Shown here one piece after another: positions 41,911 to 50,172 of a stretch of 64,000 nt of DNA. The notes under the pieces were generated by a model. It saw only the letters and a list, made by a program, of their open reading frames with translations. It had not been told where the DNA came from and searched no databases. How positions within the stretch are numbered: the stretch's first letter is position 1; each line of letters opens with the position of its first letter. The DNA comes from Leptolyngbya sp. Cla-17 (lineage in GTDB: Bacteria > Cyanobacteriota > Cyanobacteriia > Leptolyngbyales > Leptolyngbyaceae): positions 1-64,000 of the forward strand of contig NZ_JAEVYN010000001.1 of assembly GCF_016807185.1 (NCBI RefSeq), written 5' to 3'. A program made the position numbers and the translations under genes.

Positions 41911-42312
41911 CTATCCCATCAACATAACGGTATCAATTACATGAATAATGCCATTGTCTGCTTCTATATCGGCTGCCAAAACAGTTGCATTCTTAACTTC
42001 AAAAGTGTCTGAGCAGTCAATCGGAATAACAGACCCTTCAACTGAGGTTACGGTGCCCAGCTGAGAGAGATCAGCCTTTGTCAGCTTGCCAGAAACGACA
42101 TGAAACGTAAGAATACGGGCAAGCTGAGGAGTATTTTGAACTAACGTTTGAATCGTTCCAGGTGGAAGTTTAGCAAATGCATCATCATTAGGAGCAAACA
42201 CTGTGAAAGGTCCTGGACTTTTGAGGGTTTCAACTAACCCTGCGGCTTGGACCGCAGCAACTAGTGTGCTAAATGATCCAGCGCCTACTGCAATATCAAC
42301 AATATCAGGCAT
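41911..42312 (-). CDS. cupS: Fasciclin-domain protein CupS
   Basis: The 133-residue single fasciclin (FAS1) domain begins directly with MPDIVDIAVGAGSFSTLVAA, without a signal peptide, so it is cytoplasmic. H1 and H2 fasciclin boxes are clear (FTVFAPNDDAFAKLP, LTFHVVSGKLTKADL, GIIHVIDTVMLM). The length matches CupS, the small fasciclin subunit of NDH-1MS. In Synechocystis cupS lies after cupA; here it lies upstream of ndhF3, next to the LysR regulator. Secreted fasciclins are the alternative, but the missing signal peptide and the neighbourhood favour CupS. Confidence 0.8.
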   Translation of the reverse strand: MPDIVDIAVGAGSFSTLVAAVQAAGLVETLKSPGPFTVFAPNDDAFAKLPPGTIQTLVQNTPQLARILTFHVVSGKLTKADLSQLGTVTSVEGSVIPIDCSDTFEVKNATVLAADIEADNGIIHVIDTVMLMG

Positions 42313-42550
42313 AGTTCTATGAGCTGCAAAGTACAGTGATTTAAGATCCCAATTTAACGATCAATAAGAAAAATGATTGTTCTTCAATATCGAATCAATC
42401 TCCATAGAAATTATGGTTATTCATCGTTTAACCAATAGTCATTACATTGAAGATAATTAACTTGATTTATACTTTTCTTTGAGATCTAATGATTTGAGAT
42501 CGCGACAAAACAGCATCTTTTCAGTAGAAGTAGGCTAACAACTTAATTCT

Positions 42551-42564
42551 GGTGAATAATCACC
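42551..42564. promoter_or_regulatory. Perfect short palindrome, candidate LysR site
   Basis: GGTGAATAATCACC is a 5-4-5 perfect inverted repeat located 239 bp from the cupS start and 265 bp from the regulator start. Suggested only by symmetry and location. Confidence 0.35.
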
Positions 42565-42605
42565 TTATTAGAGCTTATTAGCAATAGACCCAGAAAGTTT
42601 AAATA

Positions 42606-42701
42606 AGCGTTGCACGCAACAGAAATTAGCATTATTTAGTTTTTTTCAAAGAAAAACTTGGGCTATCAAAAATCTTGCTAAGCATCCATCTGTGCAACGC
42701 T
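42606..42701. repeat. Long-range 10-bp inverted repeat upstream of the LysR gene
   Basis: AGCGTTGCAC (42606-42615) and GTGCAACGCT (42692-42701) are perfect complements 76 nt apart. The left arm overlaps a second small palindrome GTTGCACGCAAC (42609-42620). It could be a paired operator with looping or a structured leader RNA. Confidence 0.4.
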
Positions 42702-42828
42702 GGTTTGGAAGGGAGATAGACTCTTGAAAATCATGATAACGTTTAAGTCCATAAACAAAAATCATTGTTTCCGATTAGAATAATCGAACCGAGTCTATGA
42801 TTCTTACAGCATTTTGGGAGATCCGCTC

Positions 42829-43800
42829 TTGAGGCAAGCAACCCTCCATCAGCTTAAAGTTTTTGAAGCAGTCGCTCGCCAGAACAGTTTTACCCGAGCT
42901 GCCGAAGAGCTATTTTTAACACAGCCAACTGTCTCAATGCAGGTGAAACAACTCTCTAAAGCAGTAGGGTTGCCTTTATTTGAGCAAGTAGGCAAACGCC
43001 TGTATTTGACTGACGCGGGCAAGGAACTGTATACGACCTGCCGTGAGATTTTTGAGCGATTGTCAGAGTTTGAAACGGCGATCGCTGACATTAAAGGTCT
43101 CAAGCAGGGGGCACTGAAACTGGCGGTAGTGACCACTGCAAAATATGTGATTCCTCGACTCTTGGGACCCTTTTGTCAACGTCACCCAGGGATTGATGTG
43201 TCGCTGACGGTGACGAACCACGAATATGTAATTGACAGTTTGGCAAATAATCGCCACGACTTATATATTCTCAGTCAGCCACCAGAAGATTTAGATGTTA
43301 CAGTCCAGCCGTTTTTAGAGAATCCTCTGGTGGTGCTGGCATGGCGAAATCATCCTCTAGCCAGTGAAGTCAATATTCCGCTGAAACGATTGGCGGAGGA
43401 AACATTTATCATGCGAGAACCCGGCTCTGGAACGCGCAAAGCCATTCAAAAAGTGTTTGATGACTCTGGCTTACCACTGAAAGTGAAGCTGGATTTGGGC
43501 AGTAATGAAGCGATCAAGCAAGCGATCGCCGGTGGGCTGGGTATTTCCGTGCTTTCTCTGCATACCCTTGCCCTAGAAGGAACCAACAGCCAACTCACTA
43601 TTTTGGATGTGGAAGACTTCCCGATTCAGCGCTATTGGTATGTGATTTATCCGGCTGGCAAGCAGTTGTCGCTGATTGCCCAAACATTTTTCGATTATTT
43701 GCTGAATGAAGGCAAAGCGATCGCTGAACAAACCGCTTTTCAAGGTGTTTTTAGCCAGGGACGCAAGCCAGATGGACATGATGAGCATTGCAAGGTGTAA
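42829..43800 (+). CDS. ccmR: LysR-type regulator of the CcmR/NdhR/CmpR group
   Basis: The 323-residue LysR regulator has an N-terminal winged helix TLHQLKVFEAVARQNSFTRA and QPTVSMQVKQLSKAVGLPLF. The effector domain is of the two-subdomain type (LKLAVVTTAKYVIPRLLGPF, REPGSGTRKAIQKVF, LGSNEAIKQAIAGGLGISVL). In this group NdhR/CcmR represses, and CmpR activates, carbon-uptake genes in response to 2-oxoglutarate, NADP+, ribulose bisphosphate or phosphoglycolate. Being divergent from cupS-ndhF3 supports CcmR/NdhR, but CmpR cannot be excluded by sequence. The start is TTG at 42829, placed by a GGGAG ribosome site 8 nt upstream; TTG at 42814 is the alternative. Confidence 0.85.
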   Translation: MRQATLHQLKVFEAVARQNSFTRAAEELFLTQPTVSMQVKQLSKAVGLPLFEQVGKRLYLTDAGKELYTTCREIFERLSEFETAIADIKGLKQGALKLAVVTTAKYVIPRLLGPFCQRHPGIDVSLTVTNHEYVIDSLANNRHDLYILSQPPEDLDVTVQPFLENPLVVLAWRNHPLASEVNIPLKRLAEETFIMREPGSGTRKAIQKVFDDSGLPLKVKLDLGSNEAIKQAIAGGLGISVLSLHTLALEGTNSQLTILDVEDFPIQRYWYVIYPAGKQLSLIAQTFFDYLLNEGKAIAEQTAFQGVFSQGRKPDGHDEHCKV

Positions 43801-43926
43801 AGTTATTTTTGGGAAATGCGACTGTCTAGGATAGTCATCGAGATGACCTAAAAAAATCGACATGAAAAAAATCTTTTGATGGTGTTAGTTTCATAAACCC
43901 TCAATTTCAAGTTCTTAGCCTAACTT

Positions 43927-44766
43927 ATGCAGCACAAGCAACGTTCTACCATTTGGAAAATAGTTGGAATGTATGCCCTGTTGGGGACAATCGCGATCGC
44001 CATGTTGATTCCGTTGGTGTGGTTGGTTAGCACCTCGCTGAAATCGCCAACGGAAGACCTATTTCAGTTTCCGCCGCGCCTAATTCCTAGTCAGCCAACG
44101 TTTCAGAACTTCGTCACGGTTTGGAAGTCCCATCCGTTCGAGCGCTATATCACCAATAGCGTGATTGTTTCGGTGTTGACGGTGGCGCTGAATTTGCTGT
44201 TTTGTTCACTGGCAGCGTATCCTTTAGCGCGGCTCCAGTTTCGGGGAAAGGAAGCAATTTTCACTGCGATCGTGGCGACCATCATGATTCCGTTTCAGAT
44301 TGTGATGATTCCGCTGTATGTGCTGGCGGTGCAGTTGGGCTTACGAAACAGCTATCTGGGGATTATTTTTCCGGCGATCGCGTCTGCCTTTGGCATCTTT
44401 CTGCTGCGGCAAGCGTTTCAAGGCGTTCCTAAGGAACTCGAAGAAGCGGCGCGAATTGACGGCTGCACTGAGCTAGGCATCTGGTGGTATGTGATGCTGC
44501 CGTCCATTCGTCCGGCCTTAGTCACCCTGGCAATTTTCGTCTTCATCGGCTCTTGGAGCGATTTTTTGTGGCCTCTAATTGTGCTCGATCGCCCGGAATA
44601 CTACACGCTGCCCCTAGGCGTTGCCTCCCTTGCTGGCACCTTTTCACTAGATTGGCGCTTAATTGCAGCGGGTTCTGTGATCTCTATTGCGCCAATTATC
44701 CTATTCTTCTTACTGATGCAGCGCTACATTGTGCCGACTGAAGCTGCCAGCGGAGTCAAGGGGTAA
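43927..44766 (+). CDS. Carbohydrate ABC transporter permease, MalG type
   Basis: The 279-residue inner-membrane permease has six helices. The EAA loop that contacts the ATPase is PKELEEAARIDGCTELGIWW. It also has PLVWLVSTSLKSPTEDLFQF after the first helix and the typical MalG C terminus (MQRYIVPTEAASGVKG). It should import a sugar or polyol with a partner permease, a binding protein and an ATPase, none of which is encoded here. The HAD phosphatase gene follows after 34 nt on the same strand. GgtD (glucosylglycerol/sucrose/trehalose uptake) is a possible identity, not provable here. Confidence 0.9.
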   Translation: MQHKQRSTIWKIVGMYALLGTIAIAMLIPLVWLVSTSLKSPTEDLFQFPPRLIPSQPTFQNFVTVWKSHPFERYITNSVIVSVLTVALNLLFCSLAAYPLARLQFRGKEAIFTAIVATIMIPFQIVMIPLYVLAVQLGLRNSYLGIIFPAIASAFGIFLLRQAFQGVPKELEEAARIDGCTELGIWWYVMLPSIRPALVTLAIFVFIGSWSDFLWPLIVLDRPEYYTLPLGVASLAGTFSLDWRLIAAGSVISIAPIILFFLLMQRYIVPTEAASGVKG

Positions 44767-44800
44767 TGACTAGATTTGGCTCAAACGCAAGGATCTTTGC

Positions 44801-45478
44801 ATGTTAACTGCGCTGCTGTTTGATTTGGATGGGACGCTGGTAAACACAGACCCGATTCACTTCCAAACCTGGAAAGATATCTTGAAAGACTATGGGCTGA
44901 CTATTGACCGCCCGTTTTACGAAGCAAATTTTAGTGGACGAACCAATGCGGCGATCGTCCAAGATTTGCTGCCCCATCTCACTGAATTAGAAGGTCGGCA
45001 GTTAAGCAATCAGAAAGAGGCGGAGTTTCGCAGCCGCACAGCCGGGGAATTGCAACCTCTCGCAGGCTTAAGTGAAATTTTGGTGTGGGCAAATGATCGG
45101 CAGTTAAATCAAGCTGTAGTGACTAACGCGCCCCAAGAGAATGCTGAATTCATGCTGCAAGTGTTGGGATTGACTCAACAGTTTGAAACAGTTGTGCTGG
45201 CGGAGACTCTGGAACGCGCTAAGCCTGATCCACTCGCCTACCAGGTTGGATTAGAGCGCTTGGGTGCTACTGCAAACTGCGCGATCGCCTTTGAAGATTC
45301 ACCTTCTGGGATTCGGTCTGCGGTAGGTGCTGGCATTTTAACTGTGGGCATTGCTTCAACCCATTTGCGAGAGGATCTGTATGCAGTGGGTGCAACCCTG
45401 GTTGTGCCTGATTTTGGCGATCGCGCACTAAACGAGTTCTTGAACGACACCTTTTCGCGATTAGGGGCTGGGAGCTAA
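44801..45478 (+). CDS. HAD-superfamily hydrolase, beta-phosphoglucomutase-like
   Basis: The 225-residue HAD-IA enzyme has motif I DLDGTLVNTD with nucleophile Asp9 and acid/base Asp11. A helical cap covers about 18-90 (FSGRTNAAIVQDLLPHL). Motif II threonine is in AVVTNAPQENAEF, motif III lysine in ERAKPDPLAYQVGL and motif IV in AFEDSPSGIRSAVGAG. It resembles sugar-phosphate phosphatases and beta-phosphoglucomutase. Position behind a sugar permease suggests a sugar phosphate substrate. Its last 18 bp overlap the convergent downstream gene. Confidence 0.88.
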   Translation: MLTALLFDLDGTLVNTDPIHFQTWKDILKDYGLTIDRPFYEANFSGRTNAAIVQDLLPHLTELEGRQLSNQKEAEFRSRTAGELQPLAGLSEILVWANDRQLNQAVVTNAPQENAEFMLQVLGLTQQFETVVLAETLERAKPDPLAYQVGLERLGATANCAIAFEDSPSGIRSAVGAGILTVGIASTHLREDLYAVGATLVVPDFGDRALNEFLNDTFSRLGAGS

Positions 45479-46069
45479 AGGCTGATTGATGCCAAACTGG
45501 GCGCTCGGTTTGAAAATAGTTTTCCAGGCAGCGACAGTGCCTTTCCCAATCTCGATATCGGTAGTTGCGTCGTTTTCCCACACTAGGCGAATGGTCATAT
45601 TTTCTAAAGGTGCATTGGCAAGAGCCGCAGCGAGTTCAGCAGGAACGGTGCCCTGTTCGTAGGTGTAGACCTGATTATTAATCGCGAACTTGATAGTTTT
45701 GGGCGATCGATCAGTTTGATATTTGCGATAGATGGGCTCTTGATCGCGATACTGTACTTCGCGGCGTTTACCTTTTTCGGTAATCCACTTGCTGCGCCAA
45801 ACCGTCTTGTAATCCACCACTTCTGAATGATATTCAGTGTAGGTGGCACGAATGCCTTGGGGTGCCCAGCTACTGACAAAAACAAATTTGCCGCCGCCAT
45901 CAAAGTTTTTGTCGTAAACCAGCATTCCGTCAAAGCGATCGCTGACAACCTCCGACCATGCCACCTTTGAGTTTTGGGTCACAGGCGCAGGAGCAACCGC
46001 GATCGCTGCCGATGTCATGCTGACTGCCAACCCCAACCCTAAACCCATCCTCCAAACATGCTGTCTCAT
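45461..46069 (-). CDS. Exported protein of unknown function
   Basis: The 202-residue protein has a signal peptide (MGLGLGLAVSMTSAAIAVAP, cleavage near residue 26). The mature domain is beta-rich (FDGMLVYDKNFDGGGKFVFV, GIRATYTEYHSEVVDYK, TIKFAINNQVYTYEQGTV). A ribosome site AAGGAG is well placed before the ATG. I do not recognise the family; the mature part may be periplasmic. The 3' end overlaps the HAD gene by 18 bp tail to tail. Confidence 0.65.
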   Translation of the reverse strand: MRQHVWRMGLGLGLAVSMTSAAIAVAPAPVTQNSKVAWSEVVSDRFDGMLVYDKNFDGGGKFVFVSSWAPQGIRATYTEYHSEVVDYKTVWRSKWITEKGKRREVQYRDQEPIYRKYQTDRSPKTIKFAINNQVYTYEQGTVPAELAAALANAPLENMTIRLVWENDATTDIEIGKGTVAAWKTIFKPSAQFGINQPLAPSP

Positions 46070-46404
46070 GATTCTCCTTTCGTGATGTGGTTTTTCTTAA
46101 GGTGATCTACAAGCCTGTTCCAAGCAAGTCCGTATGGTTTATGCACCTCCGAGTAAAATTTTATATTGCTATTATGGTTGTCCCTGTTCAGTGGAGTTGT
46201 AGGCAGAGGTCGATTTGGATGCCTAGCGCAAAATCTAACCCATCAAATTTTTCCTTCCCTTTTAGTTATTGGAGTAGGATTGCGATCGCTCTTGCCATTT
46301 GACCAAGTATCAAGATCAATATTTTCATAGAATCAATATGAGATGCTGACGGTGCCATGGTCAGGGTAATCAAGTCGAGTTAATTAGGATATTTCTGCTT
46401 AACC
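46070..46404. other. Intergenic region, nothing recognised
   Basis: 335 bp between two divergent genes. It contains promoters by position only. One HIP1 site lies at 46282-46289; no RNA gene, repeat or conserved frame is seen. Confidence 0.4.
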
Positions 46405-46668
46405 ATGCAACATAAACAAAAATTTCCCTATTTAGTGGGTTCCAAGTGGACAGCCCATGCTGAAGTTGATGGTTGGCGGCATTTTCAAGTGACAAATCGA
46501 AAAAACCAGGGAATCTGGGTGTTTGCAGAAATGGTGGCTTCCTGCGATCCAAAAGTACGATTTTGGCTCAATGCCAAGCTTTTGAAGGATAAAACGCTTT
46601 GGCAAGCTGGATGGAGATCGCTTCAAGAGCAGTCCGCTATGACGACTCGACCCTCAAGGGATCACTAG
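46405..46668 (+). CDS. TIGR02450-family Trp-rich protein
   Basis: The 87-residue small protein matches the tryptophan-rich TIGR02450 pattern: PYLVGSKWTAHAEVDGWRHF, then QVTNRKNQGIWVFAEMVASC and RFWLNAKLLKDKTLWQAGW. The six Trp residues are at family positions. Such proteins occur in cyanobacteria and marine proteobacteria with no known function. It is encoded alone. Confidence 0.88.
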   Translation: MQHKQKFPYLVGSKWTAHAEVDGWRHFQVTNRKNQGIWVFAEMVASCDPKVRFWLNAKLLKDKTLWQAGWRSLQEQSAMTTRPSRDH

Positions 46669-46746
46669 CCAAACGCAAATCAGTCGGTGCACAAAATTAA
46701 CTGCCACCGAATTTCGACCACGGCTTCCCCCGAAGTCTTTAACCCT

Positions 46747-47400
46747 TTATCGCACTACCGGAATGTTGGCAGCTTCTAGCTGAACCTTCTGGTCAGGATA
46801 ATCTGACAGCGCTAAAGACAACTTTTCTGCCTTATCAACCGATGCCATTGGCAACCGAATGATGCCTGCATACACTTGATTATCGGCAGGCAATTCAGAG
46901 GGTAGCTCTTCGGTATTGGCGCTGAGAGTTCTATTTTGGTTGTCTTTAACTTCCAAAAAGCTGTATAGAAACTTGACGGGAGCTTTACTGGCATTTCGCA
47001 AGCTAACCGAGATGATTAAAGAATCGCCCTGTTGCTGAACGGATCGAATTTCTAGGGTTACATCTTCACTCTCTGTAGTCAGTGGAAACTTTGCTTGAGC
47101 CGCTGCCACGTTACTAGTCGCAGCGGAGACGGGTTTGGCTACCACAGCCGCTGCTTTGCCTCCGCTAATGCGGGTTTTAACGTTGGCAATAATCTTATCT
47201 TCTGGCAAAATCAACACTTCATCTTTCCGAGGGAGATCGCCTTTGCGATTTGCCAAATTGTTGGGTCGGGTATCTGGCTGGGTAATGCCTTTTAGGGCCT
47301 CGCGTCCAATGCTTGTACCTGCGATCCCACTAAAGACTCCGGCAATTAGCATAGACACCAGTAAGATGAGTGTGAGTCCGATGGTTGAGTTCCATTTCAT
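46747..47400 (-). CDS. Membrane-anchored protein of unknown function
   Basis: The 217-residue protein has an N-terminal signal anchor (IGLTLILLVSMLIAGVFSGIAG, about 7-28). An Ala/Lys linker follows, then a C-terminal immunoglobulin-like beta domain (EDVTLEIRSVQQQGDSLIIS, VSLRNASKAPVKFLYSFLEV). That pattern resembles DUF4352-like extracytoplasmic domains. No catalytic residues are evident. It is transcribed on the minus strand, upstream of a small gap to the TIGR02450 gene. Confidence 0.6.
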   Translation of the reverse strand: MKWNSTIGLTLILLVSMLIAGVFSGIAGTSIGREALKGITQPDTRPNNLANRKGDLPRKDEVLILPEDKIIANVKTRISGGKAAAVVAKPVSAATSNVAAAQAKFPLTTESEDVTLEIRSVQQQGDSLIISVSLRNASKAPVKFLYSFLEVKDNQNRTLSANTEELPSELPADNQVYAGIIRLPMASVDKAEKLSLALSDYPDQKVQLEAANIPVVR

Positions 47401-47562
47401 GAGTATTTAGAATATCAGCGATCGCCCAAAGGCTAACCAAATCATTAACCCAAAGCGCCCACAATTTGACGATTTGCCAAATCGTGGGCAAATATTGCCG
47501 CAATCATGCCACAGATCGTTAGCTTCTGAGTAGAAATCTATGACTTGCTCGACTAATCACTC

Positions 47563-48072
47563 TCACGCCAACAGTTCAAATGCAGAACGAGAACCTGCCG
47601 GACAGCGAATTTTATCGGAAGCACGCTTAGGGCTGGTAGGCGCTGATGGAGCAACCTTAGAGGGTTCTCTTGTTTCACAAAGCTGAGATAAGGTGACATT
47701 TCCAGCTTGTTTTGATTTGACGACGTATACAACGCCAGTGTAACTGCGAAGTTTGGGATTTTTAGATGTTGCCACCACCGCAACGCCCTTAAATTTATCA
47801 GGCTTTAAAACAATCCGATAGCTGTAGTCTTTGGTGTTGATACTATCTGCATCTTTCAAGGCATCAAAAGAACTAGCAAAAGCTTTTTTCTCTAAGAAAT
47901 AAGTCTGCTGGTTGAAGAGAGTAGAGTCAACTGAGCTTTTGGCTTGGCGCTCTCTTGTTGAAGTGTCTATTATCAAACTGGATGCTTTGGAGGTTGTGTT
48001 TGTAGAGCATCCTGTCATTGTCACCGCAGCGATCGCTATCAGTAGCGCAAATTGATTCTTATACATGAGCAT
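47563..48072 (-). CDS. Type IV pilin-like lipoprotein
   Basis: The roughly 169-residue protein (start at 48072 or 48066; the longer open frame is not supported) has a lipoprotein signal ending in AVTMTGCSTN, where the Cys would be lipidated. The body resembles the type IV pilin-like G/H family without its pilin helix. It has RERQAKSSVDSTLFNQQTYF and LEKKAFASSFDALKDAD, then a small beta domain with a Cys pair (LCETREP and IRCPAGS). Such proteins are thought to sit at the outer side of the membrane. Function unknown. Confidence 0.6.
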   Translation of the reverse strand: MLMYKNQFALLIAIAAVTMTGCSTNTTSKASSLIIDTSTRERQAKSSVDSTLFNQQTYFLEKKAFASSFDALKDADSINTKDYSYRIVLKPDKFKGVAVVATSKNPKLRSYTGVVYVVKSKQAGNVTLSQLCETREPSKVAPSAPTSPKRASDKIRCPAGSRSAFELLA

Positions 48073-48306
48073 TGGTAGTACACAGAGAAAACCATTCTTG
48101 ACGCTAAAAATCGAACAGATGCACACGCAGTAGATTGTGTAGACCTTAGCCTATTCAAACCAAGATTGAGTTTAAGTTGGCTAGCAAAGAGGAAAGAAAA
48201 CATATTTTGAAAACATGAGCGTCGCCAAATAATTGGATCAATTGTGGTCAATTTGACTATCTCAAAGTCTCTAATGTTCCTGTTTGTAGCTGATTTGCCC
48301 TGTCAT

Positions 48307-48894
48307 CTAGCAATACTGCTTTTCTTCCGTGATTTCACCCTCTGCTCGAATCGCCTTCACCTGTTGTTCATATTCTGCTTCACTTAGCACAGGGTGATGG
48401 TCACTCAAGCTGATCGCGGTTTGTAGCTCAATCCACGATTTGCAACCGCCATAGGATTTGGTGTAGGGAATTATCTGTGGCTCAGGCAATAGGTATGTTC
48501 TAAGCAGTAGTCCATGTATTGGCTGATTGGGCTTCCATTTGAGCCGCTCTATAACCCATTGCACATTCCAGATATGAAGCGGCAACAGACGAGCGATCGC
48601 GTCTGCTTCTGTAATCTGGATAATGTCCGTGATTTTTGCCCATGACCCAATTCTTACCTGATTGGGATGCCAACCAGACTCCACAGGCTGCACCTGAGCC
48701 GCATAATCTGGCTTGAGCAACTCTGGTTGCTGATGTTCATAGGTAGGATATAGCAACACCTCTTCATGCTGCACGCTAAATTTTCCTTCCGTCTCCCGAA
48801 TGCCGCCCTTCCGTAATAACAAAATGGTTTCTCCCTGTTCTAGGGCGTTCACTGCAACCTGCCATTCTTTTAATGCGGATGTGGTTTCTTGCAT
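48307..48894 (-). CDS. DUF1802 family protein
   Basis: The 195-residue protein starts with ALKEWQVAVNALEQGETILL and LRKGGIRETEGKFSVQHEEV, the DUF1802 signature, followed by LLYPTYEHQQPELLKP and a C-terminal helical region (YGGCKSWIELQTAISL). DUF1802 proteins are conserved in cyanobacteria and some archaea; function is not known. A perfect 22-bp palindrome lies 57 bp upstream of its start. Confidence 0.88.
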   Translation of the reverse strand: MQETTSALKEWQVAVNALEQGETILLLRKGGIRETEGKFSVQHEEVLLYPTYEHQQPELLKPDYAAQVQPVESGWHPNQVRIGSWAKITDIIQITEADAIARLLPLHIWNVQWVIERLKWKPNQPIHGLLLRTYLLPEPQIIPYTKSYGGCKSWIELQTAISLSDHHPVLSEAEYEQQVKAIRAEGEITEEKQYC

Positions 48895-48950
48895 TTCGCT
48901 TCAGGGATAAAAGGTTTCTGGTATTCTGGTGCCAATCTTTAGCTTTTTTC

Positions 48951-48972
48951 AACACTTTTCGTGAAAAGTGTT
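48951..48972. promoter_or_regulatory. Perfect 10-2-10 palindrome between divergent DUF1802 gene and small membrane peptide
   Basis: AACACTTTTC and GAAAAGTGTT flank a 2-nt centre. The symmetry is complete and the site lies in the only divergent gap here, 57 bp before DUF1802 and 61 bp before the 49033 frame. The tiny loop argues for a dimeric repressor site rather than an RNA hairpin. Confidence 0.55.
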
Positions 48973-49032
48973 GCCTGAACTGACTAGCATTAAGGTAGCA
49001 AGGCCGATCCTATTGGAGTTCAACCCACGCTC

Positions 49033-49128
49033 ATGAATACTCACGACTTACTGATGTTGATTTTGATGTTGTCTCCTGGCTTGGTGTTGTCTGCCGCAAT
49101 CATGGCGACCTTTGCCGCGGGTGGCTGA
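49033..49128 (+). CDS. Possible 31-residue single-helix membrane peptide
   Basis: The frame starts MNTHDLLMLILMLSPGLVLS and ends ATFAAGG. It consists of one hydrophobic helix with a short polar start, the build of small photosynthetic or NDH-1 subunits, but I cannot match it to a known one (PetN, PsaM, Psb30, PsbX and NdhP/Q do not fit by memory). A GGAG lies about 15 nt upstream. It is too short for normal gene calling. It is convergent with the oxygenase gene, stop to stop 15 bp apart. Confidence 0.4.
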   Translation: MNTHDLLMLILMLSPGLVLSAAIMATFAAGG

Positions 49129-49142
49129 TCGGTTGGTCAGGT

Positions 49143-50093
49143 TCATGGGACTAATCCAATTTCTCGCAAGCGCTGCATCAAGTAAGCTCCGGCAGTAATT
49201 GAGGGAAATTGCTGGGTTCCAGTTTTGTCAACGCAGCTTGGTAAGGGAGTTAAATCAACGTCTTTACGAGGATGAACGAAAAAGGGCATAGAGAAGCGCC
49301 GATCGCGATCGCTACCGGGATTGACCACCCGATGAGTGGTGCTTTTCAGCAAGCCATTGGTCAGTTGTTGCAACATATCGCCGCTGTCTACAATGATTTG
49401 CCCTGGCAGCGATCGAATCGGTAACCAAGAACCATCTCGCTGCAACAATTCCAGTCCATCATCCGTGGCTTCACACAGCAGCGTAATCAAGTTGATGTCT
49501 TCGTGAGGAGCCGCCCTGAGACTGGCAGGATCAGTAGTCAGTGGAATCGGTGGATAGTGAACGATGCGCAGAATGGTATCTCCATCCCGCACCATCTCTG
49601 CCATCCGGGTTTCCGGTTCCCCTAGGTAGAGGGCACAGGCTTGCAGCAGCTTGCTCGCGCAGGCTTCTAGTTGAGCATAAAGCTGAGTCATAACGGGGTG
49701 GAACTGGGGAACTTCTGCCACCTGCAAATTGGCTGCATAAGCGGCGGCAAGGGGATGAGCAGGCGATAACTCTCGCCCGATGTGCCAAAATTCCTTTAAA
49801 TCGGGTGCAGCGTTGTCTTTGGCATGTTCCTTGCCAAAAGAGGTGAATCCCCGCTGTCCATTGAGGGCTGGCACTTCGTACTGACATTTTGTCGCCGTGG
49901 GCAATTCAAAAAAATGCTGTGCTGCCTGATAAGCAGATTGGATTAGCATTGCATCGACGCCGTGGTTGATGATTGCGAAAAAGCCATTGGTCTCTAAAGC
50001 ATGACCTAGCTGGATTATAAACCGTTGACGATTAAAATCATCAGCCTGAAACAGTTGCAGATCTAAAACTGGGATAGTTTGAGTAAGCGACAT
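49143..50093 (-). CDS. 2-oxoglutarate/Fe(II) oxygenase of the isopenicillin N synthase family
   Basis: The 316-residue enzyme has the DIOX_N domain (IPVLDLQLFQADDFNRQRFI, NGFFAIINHGVDAMLIQSAY). A double-stranded beta-helix core carries the iron triad: H and D in APHEDINLITLL, the distal His in TTHRVVNPG, and RFS (RRFSMPFF), which binds 2-oxoglutarate. Relatives include gibberellin/flavonoid oxidases and the ethylene-forming enzyme; the cyanobacterial substrate is unknown. It is divergent from the glycerate kinase gene. Confidence 0.88.
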   Translation of the reverse strand: MSLTQTIPVLDLQLFQADDFNRQRFIIQLGHALETNGFFAIINHGVDAMLIQSAYQAAQHFFELPTATKCQYEVPALNGQRGFTSFGKEHAKDNAAPDLKEFWHIGRELSPAHPLAAAYAANLQVAEVPQFHPVMTQLYAQLEACASKLLQACALYLGEPETRMAEMVRDGDTILRIVHYPPIPLTTDPASLRAAPHEDINLITLLCEATDDGLELLQRDGSWLPIRSLPGQIIVDSGDMLQQLTNGLLKSTTHRVVNPGSDRDRRFSMPFFVHPRKDVDLTPLPSCVDKTGTQQFPSITAGAYLMQRLREIGLVP

Positions 50094-50172
50094 TGACTAC
50101 CACTAAAGATGAAAATGTGAAACGATCGCGATCGTAACGTCAATTGCCATTGTCCGTTTTTTATAAGCCGCC

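Larger units (their letters stand above)
42313..42828. other. Divergent control region between cupS and the LysR gene
   Basis: About 515 AT-rich bp containing the promoters of cupS (minus) and the regulator (plus). Palindromic elements are listed separately at 42551 and 42606. LysR regulators of this group bind T-N11-A sites in such divergent regions. I do not see a single outstanding match and do not assign one. Confidence 0.5.
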
